A stretch of 13,052 nt of DNA from Discostella pseudostelligera (Eukaryota > Bacillariophyta > Thalassiosirophyceae > Thalassiosirales > Thalassiosiraceae), in contig JALLBK010000511.1 in NCBI GenBank assembly GCA_036940085.1, positions 1-13,052 of the forward strand, given 5' to 3'. Every line of letters begins with the position of its first letter. Within the stretch, counting starts at the first letter, position 1. This document shows, piece after piece, positions 8,241 through 13,052 of this stretch. The notes beneath the pieces were generated by a model. The model did not search any database, was not told the DNA's origin, and saw nothing but the letters and a program-made list of their open reading frames with translations. The translations under genes were made by a program, and so were the position numbers.

Positions 8241-9366
8241 AACATAGCCAACCATAGAGAGCAAGAGCATCTACCAAAACAATCATGATCCAGCATGATG
8301 ATGCCCAGAGTTTTTGGTGGTAATGGTAGTCTGATCTGTGGGTTCCTCATTCAGACAATTCCTGGTAGTGTTCTTGCTCCTGACATGGTGTGGACGACCA
8401 CCACATTACATTAGTAATGCTAGTGATCAGTGATGACTGATCATGAGCCCCAGATGTTGTGATGTTGTATTAGTAGATTGATCAGGATGGTGTGGTCATG
8501 GTGGGTGTCCTTTTCCAGCAAACAAATCTGGAGGTTGCCTACCACTTTGTAACATTCCATTGTGCTGCTGCGGGCAAGGGATTCCTTTCTTGTTGCATTG
8601 GCTCATTTGATGACAACATTGTTGTTGCTGCATTAGTAGGTAGTACTATATGTTGTGATGGGAACCACATTGAATGAAGGTTGAGATGAATGTTTGTTTG
8701 TGGTGTGAGTGGTGATAGTGATAGAATGACGATGCTGGAAACAAGTAAGAAGTAAGTGAATACTATGTTCAGGATCTAGGTTCATCATTGTGTATTGTGT
8801 AGATATGATTTGTTTTGTTGTATGACTGGCTGAACTGCATGTGCTACCTCTCATAGAGCGGGTGAGCAGCTGTGAAAATAAAATATTATGTTATGCTGAT
8901 GAGGCAGTCTACTACTATGTGCATGCATTAACTTAAGATCATGATCCGTGAGTGGGCCTGCTGACACAGTCACTGTGCTGCATCAGAGCTACAAGAGAAA
9001 AAGACAGATTGCTTGACATGTGCCCTGGCCAGTAGCATCGTGAAGTCAAGTCAATTTGCTGATTGCTTCATTACATGATGTGGAGCCAAGGCTTCCAGCT
9101 GGAAATAGGCTTGAATTACAGTCAAGTGCCATGTGGAAGTTACACATGGAGACAACACATGGAAGCATCAGCATGCAAGGGGCCATCGTTGTGCAGGGTG
9201 GCCCTTAGCCTCTGCATACATGATGATGGGCACTGCACTCTTCACCACCAAGATGCACCTCTGGTGTATTATCCTGGTCCTCTGTTTGGGTTGGTTGACA
9301 GGAAAACTGGGAAAATCCTTTCTGACTGTCCTCCATCTAGGTAGGTATGTCACATCACTGGGAAAG
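8241..9366. other. CG-depleted sequence of probable transposon origin, unassigned
   Basis: No gene is supported. This stretch is rich in TG, CA and TGATCATG-like words and has almost no CG dinucleotides, exactly like the adjoining Ty3/gypsy remnant. Because it lies immediately downstream of that pol remnant (minus-strand sense), it may contain the element's 3' non-coding region and LTR, or another dead element. I could not find a pair of long terminal repeats by eye. Minus-strand frames such as 8633-8854 are Thr/Ser-rich and not convincing. Confidence 0.4.
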
Positions 9367-11085
9367 TTAGTGGTTTAGTTTATATGGTATTACTCATTGG
9401 ATGTTGATTCATTTGGATGTATCATTATTTATAGAAATAGTGATTGTGCCATTTGTATGGACTTGTTTGATTTGGAAGGACCGCTTGTCCTTTCACCTAA
9501 TTTTTGTGGATTTGAATTTTTCTTTAAAACTAGTTGATCTGGTTGATAATCATATTGTCTTCTGTGGTTGTTTTTGTGCATGAAGTTTTCATTCACTAGA
9601 TCATTGTTATTGCTTTCCAATCAGCTATTAACGGTACATTGAGAAACATGTCTCTGTTGAACACAAGGCTACCTGGACTACTGCCTAGTAGGGTAGTATG
9701 TACGCTGGCTCTCATCACATGCATAGCAATTGAGAGGGCTTCATCCATAAATTCTTTTGCTCTAATCTTTGAGTGGCTCCCCATGTAAAAAAATGCATGG
9801 TACATTTCCTACCGTTTGATGCATTCTCTCACAGATAGCATTCACTTGTGGATTCTTTGAGGTGGTGTTAACATCCTTGATTTTGCATTGCTGCATCAAG
9901 GTTTGGAATTCTATTCCCATGAATTCTCCACTGTTATCATGTACACATCATTCTGGCCATGGATATCGTGCTAGCCAAAGTTGTGCAAACTGCTGTGCAA
10001 TGTGCGCAAAAGTTTTTTTGTCAATTCTAACTAGTTCTACTAGGTAAGTGACAGTATCAATGGCTGTTAGCGCATTGAATTCCAATGCTGGTTTACCACA
10101 GACTTGTACTATCCAAGGTTGATTAAGTTGATGGCACATTCATTGAATGGCATGGAACATATCTCACATTCTGGTAGGAGTCCATATTATCCTTTACCAT
10201 CTAATTTGTTACATTGACAATGTTCACACTTGAACTTTTTGATCAAGCCTCGTAATTCACTATGATAGTAATGAGAACCAATTTGCACTAATAATCATTT
10301 GCTACCAGGGTGACCTGTCACTTGGTGAAACCATTTGATCATTAGTTGTACCAATGACTATGGTAATGCAATCTTCCAGTTAGTTTCTGCATCTCCTGGT
10401 TTGACATAGCAGATAATGTCATTGACCGTGCCAATGCGTTTGGTCATGTATCGATCGGGATACTTCTTCACACAATCTTGGAGCTCTGTATCAAGAACAT
10501 GTTGCTCTTTGAATGTATCCATGTCTAGTGGATTGTCTTCATCCATATCCTTGGGGATATTCAGATAGCAGTCATCATCTCAGATGGTTGCAAAGCAATC
10601 AATGCAGTCAAAGATGTAGGTGATATCATCAATCCAAATGTGATGAGTGTCATCGAGAGGATCACTGTCAGTGGCAAACAGCTGATTATCAGTGGGAGTG
10701 GCACTCTTCTTCCCCACCCTGAGGGTGTCAAAAAATGATCTGCTATTATGTTCTTCAGCCCCTCAATTTATTTGAGTTCTGGGCCATACTCATTGATGTA
10801 TGATATCCATCGGAGTCATTGTTGTGACGAATCACCAAGCATGAGGAGTTTGACATGATCAGTATGAATTGTAAGTTTTGCACCAACAAGTAGCATAGAT
10901 CGGAACTCGCAGAGAGTCATCACTCTTCACAATAAATAATAGCTCTTTATCTGTAGTGCAGTAGTTACGTTGAGCGCTATTCAGCTCTTGCTGAAGTATG
11001 CAACTGGCTTGCCATGTTGCATGATGCCTAGGTTGCAAATTACTGCAGTATTACTGGTATTAATGTGTAGTAATTTTTTTACTGT
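9367..11085 (-). pseudogene. Ty3/gypsy retrotransposon pol remnant (RNase H plus integrase), heavily decayed
   Basis: Read from about 11085 downwards on the minus strand. An RNase H region (about 11075-10720) is recognisable by GKPVAYFSKS, TDKELL, TIHTDHVKLLMLGDSS and KNIIAD, with frameshifts and stops between the pieces. A linker follows (10546-10358, ending NWKIALP). Then comes the integrase: a zinc-binding domain with His codons at 10325-10327 and 10310-10312 and Cys codons at 10226-10228 and 10217-10219 (KFKCEHCQCNK). The catalytic core has Asp at 10056-10058 (AIDTVTYLVE), Asp at 9936-9938 (VHDNSGEF) and Glu at 9828-9830 (NAICERMH), exactly 35 residues between the last two. A C-terminal part contains KLGERTSGP and ends INIQ*VIPYKLNH with a stop at 9367-9369. 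At least five in-frame stops plus frameshifts rule out function. Gag, protease and reverse transcriptase are absent on the upstream side, so the copy is also truncated. Domain order RNase H before integrase and the HHCC form identify Ty3/gypsy, not Ty1/copia. Confidence 0.88.
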
Positions 11086-11334
11086 GACCAGCTCAGTAAG
11101 TAATGAATATAAGGCCCGGTAAAGTTGGGTGGTAAGATCTTGGTAAAACCGGAACCCAGGAGAGCATAGTTTGGTGATGTATGAGGACGATATGGGGGTT
11201 GACAGTGATCATGACAATGATGACTGCATTACTATTCATTAGGTGTTCTATTTAATATTGTATGGATCATTGCAATGGGGATGCTAGACAGTGACTAGGG
11301 TAATGTAGTAGTAATCAGGTGCTAGTCTAGATTA
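11086..11334. other. CG-poor spacer between the two retroelements
   Basis: No coding sequence is recognised. The base composition matches the decayed Ty3/gypsy block rather than the Ty1/copia element, so this is probably older sequence into which the copia element inserted. The reverse transcriptase that should precede the gypsy RNase H cannot be traced here. Confidence 0.4.
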
Positions 11335-11513
11335 TGGTCTACATTCTCTAGGCCCGGCCATGGCGACACCACACAGCATTGCTGCTGGGTGGCTGATGGC
11401 ACATCTCGTGCCGATGGAGATCCGAATTGTTCTATGAGGATCCGCGGGCGATGGCCAGACAGGCTTGGCTGGATCTTTGGAGGACTCGACTCGCGTGTGC
11501 GGTCTGTCCAACA
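11335..11513 (-). repeat. Possible 3' LTR of the Ty1/copia element
   Basis: Read on the minus strand, a TGTTGG terminus starts at 11513, shortly after a purine-rich stretch downstream of the pol domains. A TAGACCA end falls at about 11335, where the CG-rich sequence stops and CG-poor sequence begins. The resulting 179-bp unit would have TG...CA ends. The matching 5' LTR lies outside the window, so both borders are conjecture. Confidence 0.3.
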
Positions 11514-11677
11514 CACCCTTGCAGCTGGCCTTCTGGCCCGCCTCGAATCTCTTCCCTCAGCTTCGTTAGTTCATGCATCGTCGTCAGAAATTCCTTCCGC
11601 ATATTACGATGATGCGCACCTGGATGATGCTTTGTCCAGTAGTCCGCGAGGTTGGTTGCTCCTGCCCTCCAGAAAAA

Positions 11678-13051
11678 TCAAAATTGCTCTTGTGCCTCCC
11701 AATCCTTCAACCAAAAAAATCTCATGTCCATAGCCTTGGTACGTTTCGGTTGAATTTTGCTATTGATCACCCCCTCCGCTGTTGAGTTGTCTGTTTGGAT
11801 GGGCGTGCGGGGCTGCGGATGACCCATCTCCCGCAGCATTTGTCTGATGTGTACTGCTTCTTTTGCATTGATATATAATGCCCCTAACTCCGCCTCTGCC
11901 GCTGACGACATTACTGCTTTGATTATCTGTGAAATATTTAGGATTGCCCCGTTATTGGGGGGGAATGGTGCATCAGATGAAAGGTAAAAATGCCCTCCGG
12001 CTCGGCTTCGTGCATTTGGTTCGTTGCAATAGCCGGCGTCGCTGTGGACGGCAAGGATCATGTCGCTGGCCCGGTAAGTGATCACGGCTTCTTCTTGACT
12101 CGCGACGTAATCCAAAAATTGTCTAACATTCTCCATCGTCTTTTCGGTGGGCTTTGATTGCATTGCCGCGATCGCGCTGAGTGACGTCAAAAGTGTTGGG
12201 TCGACGGCTCTCGCATAATACAAGAAGGTGCCTGTCACAGCCTGGATAAATTTGGCATCTTGTTTTTTCAGCAGGGCGGAGGTATCGGCATCGGGTGAGT
12301 ACTGCACTTTAGCTCCATAGTTAGGCCGTGTGTGTGGATAAGGCGAAGACTGCGGTTTGGTGGGCGGGGAATGGTTGAATCTTTTCATCGCTTTGCTGAC
12401 ATACTTAGGCATGGAAATGTGTACTTGGCGGCGGATGTAATCCCAGTCAAGGGTAAGTCCAATATATTTTGAGCCACTCCAATCCTCTTCGATTTCGTAA
12501 TGTTCTTTGAGTACACTAATCAGGTGTTGCGCATGCTGCTTTCCGACGTATTTGATACCAAAGTCGTCTACCACTAGTGTGAAGGATATTGGGCGATTGG
12601 CATGCTTCCACAGGCCCGGGACAAATTTTGATTGGAAGTATCCGTGCTTGTTCAATCGTTGCTCGAGTAGTTCCTGCGCTAATATCCCTGCCTGAGGTAA
12701 GCCATACATGCCTTTGTTGACCTCAATGTATACGTACCCCTCGGGAGTTGCGATGTTGTGGAGCTTGTATTCTTGGATGATCTCGTCCGGGATGTCTGAT
12801 AGTTTGATACGGACGTACTCGGGGCGCTTCATCGGAGTATTTAGGTAAAAATTCTTGATGTCCAATGTCATATATCTTGCGCCTTTTGTTGAGATGACGC
12901 TGTTGAGGTGCATTTTGACTAGTACCAAGTCAGCCGTTGGCGTACTGCAATCCCCAGGGTAGTTGATTCTGTCCCCTCCTACAGTGAGCCTCGTGCGATT
13001 TACTTCCTTTTTGTTAGGCTTTAACTCACATACAAACTTTCCATATGTCAC
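11678..13051 (-). CDS. Ty1/copia pol polyprotein, reverse transcriptase and RNase H part, 5' partial, with an internal TGA
   Basis: An open frame of 457 codons runs from the right edge to a TGA at 11678-11680; numbering here is from the edge. The reverse transcriptase occupies about 1-225: motif A TLDIKNFYLN with D64, motif B GMYGLPQAGILA (114-125), and motif C FTLVVDDFGIKYVG with D162 and D163. It copies the element RNA into DNA. RNase H occupies about 325-457 and onward: VHSDAGYCNE (D338), MSSAAEAELGAL (E386), IQTDNSTAEG (D421) and MDMRFFWLKD (D442). All expected catalytic acids are present. The VVDDFG form differs from the usual YVDD of plant and yeast copia elements. The TGA falls within the conserved C-terminal part of RNase H. 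The same frame remains open after it for 81 codons (WRAGATNLADYWTKHHPGAHH and on) to a TAG at 11432-11434. The stop is therefore probably a single recent mutation or a base error. Confidence 0.9.
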   Translation of the reverse strand: MTYGKFVCELKPNKKEVNRTRLTVGGDRINYPGDCSTPTADLVLVKMHLNSVISTKGARYMTLDIKNFYLNTPMKRPEYVRIKLSDIPDEIIQEYKLHNIATPEGYVYIEVNKGMYGLPQAGILAQELLEQRLNKHGYFQSKFVPGLWKHANRPISFTLVVDDFGIKYVGKQHAQHLISVLKEHYEIEEDWSGSKYIGLTLDWDYIRRQVHISMPKYVSKAMKRFNHSPPTKPQSSPYPHTRPNYGAKVQYSPDADTSALLKKQDAKFIQAVTGTFLYYARAVDPTLLTSLSAIAAMQSKPTEKTMENVRQFLDYVASQEEAVITYRASDMILAVHSDAGYCNEPNARSRAGGHFYLSSDAPFPPNNGAILNISQIIKAVMSSAAEAELGALYINAKEAVHIRQMLREMGHPQPRTPIQTDNSTAEGVINSKIQPKRTKAMDMRFFWLKDWEAQEQF

Positions 13052-13052
13052 G

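Larger units (their letters stand above)
11335..13052 (-). mobile_element. 3' part of a Ty1/copia retrotransposon, truncated by the window edge
   Basis: The element runs on the minus strand. Reverse transcriptase and RNase H come first and no integrase follows, which fits the copia order (integrase before reverse transcriptase, expected beyond 13052). Gag, protease, integrase and the 5' LTR would lie to the right of this window. The sequence is CG-rich (96 CG counted in 11341-13052) and nearly intact, indicating a much more recent insertion than the adjacent Ty3/gypsy remnant. Confidence 0.85.

Noticed and set aside
8424..8443. Inverted repeat TGATCAGT/ACTGATCA with a 4-base loop
   Set aside because: An isolated 8-bp stem in a region full of TGATCA words; no adjoining gene or T-run to make it a terminator or RNA.
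9063..9378. Two overlapping plus-strand frames of 81-93 codons
   Set aside because: They lie in the CG-depleted transposon-like block, downstream of the gypsy pol end, and have no recognisable domain.
11332..11785. Several overlapping frames on both strands around the copia 3' end
   Set aside because: Those on the plus strand are shadows of the pol tail, and the minus ones run through the candidate LTR; high GC explains the lack of stops.

Overview
The window looks like nuclear DNA of a eukaryotic alga, most likely a diatom or another stramenopile. The signs are short GT-AG introns, a long P-type PPR protein with little intron content, a protein with a mitochondrial-type presequence, closely packed genes on alternating strands, and a Ty1/copia retroelement of the type whose reverse transcriptase carries VVDDFG instead of YVDD, which I associate with diatom elements. 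The lineage is an inference from style and families; no rRNA or other marker gene is present.

Layout. Positions 1-503 are the upstream region of the first gene and hold a degenerate tandem array in which CACGTG boxes alternate with TCTCCCGCCAAA boxes (152-348). Positions 504-3521 (+) encode a 970-residue PPR protein in two exons (504-3010 and 3116-3521). The small second exon supplies a C-terminal tail, not PPR-like, that contains a duplicated KGWNxxDSGFRL motif. Tail to tail with it, 93 bp away, is a 283-residue predicted mitochondrial protein of unknown function (3615-4466, -). This gene shares a short divergent promoter with a small single-pass membrane/coiled-coil protein (4712-5191, +). 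Two copies of the CTCCCGCCA core also lie in that promoter. After a gene-free stretch comes a two-exon HAD-superfamily phosphatase-like protein (join of 7047-6829 and 6657-5806, -, 356 residues). The intron separates HAD motif I from motif II, and the two halves meet in phase 0.

From about 7.05 kb to the end I see no host gene. Positions 7048-8240 are AT-rich intergenic DNA. Positions 8241-11340 are strikingly poor in CG dinucleotides (29 counted by eye in 8281-11340). They contain the wreck of a Ty3/gypsy pol gene (RNase H plus integrase, about 9367-11085, -) with many stops but a still readable HHCC and D,D35E signature. At about 11340 the CG density rises roughly sixfold, and a much younger Ty1/copia pol (reverse transcriptase plus RNase H, - strand, running off the right edge) begins. 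It has all expected catalytic residues and one in-frame TGA. A possible 3' LTR of this element lies at 11335-11513.

The host genes do not form an obvious pathway. The PPR protein (probably organellar RNA binding) and the presequence protein both suggest organelle function, and both have CCCGCCA-type boxes upstream, which may point to shared control. I see no complete new multi-gene system. The points most worth following are the duplicated C-terminal PPR tail, the alternating-box promoter array, and the sharp CG-depletion boundaries that appear to date the two retroelement insertions.
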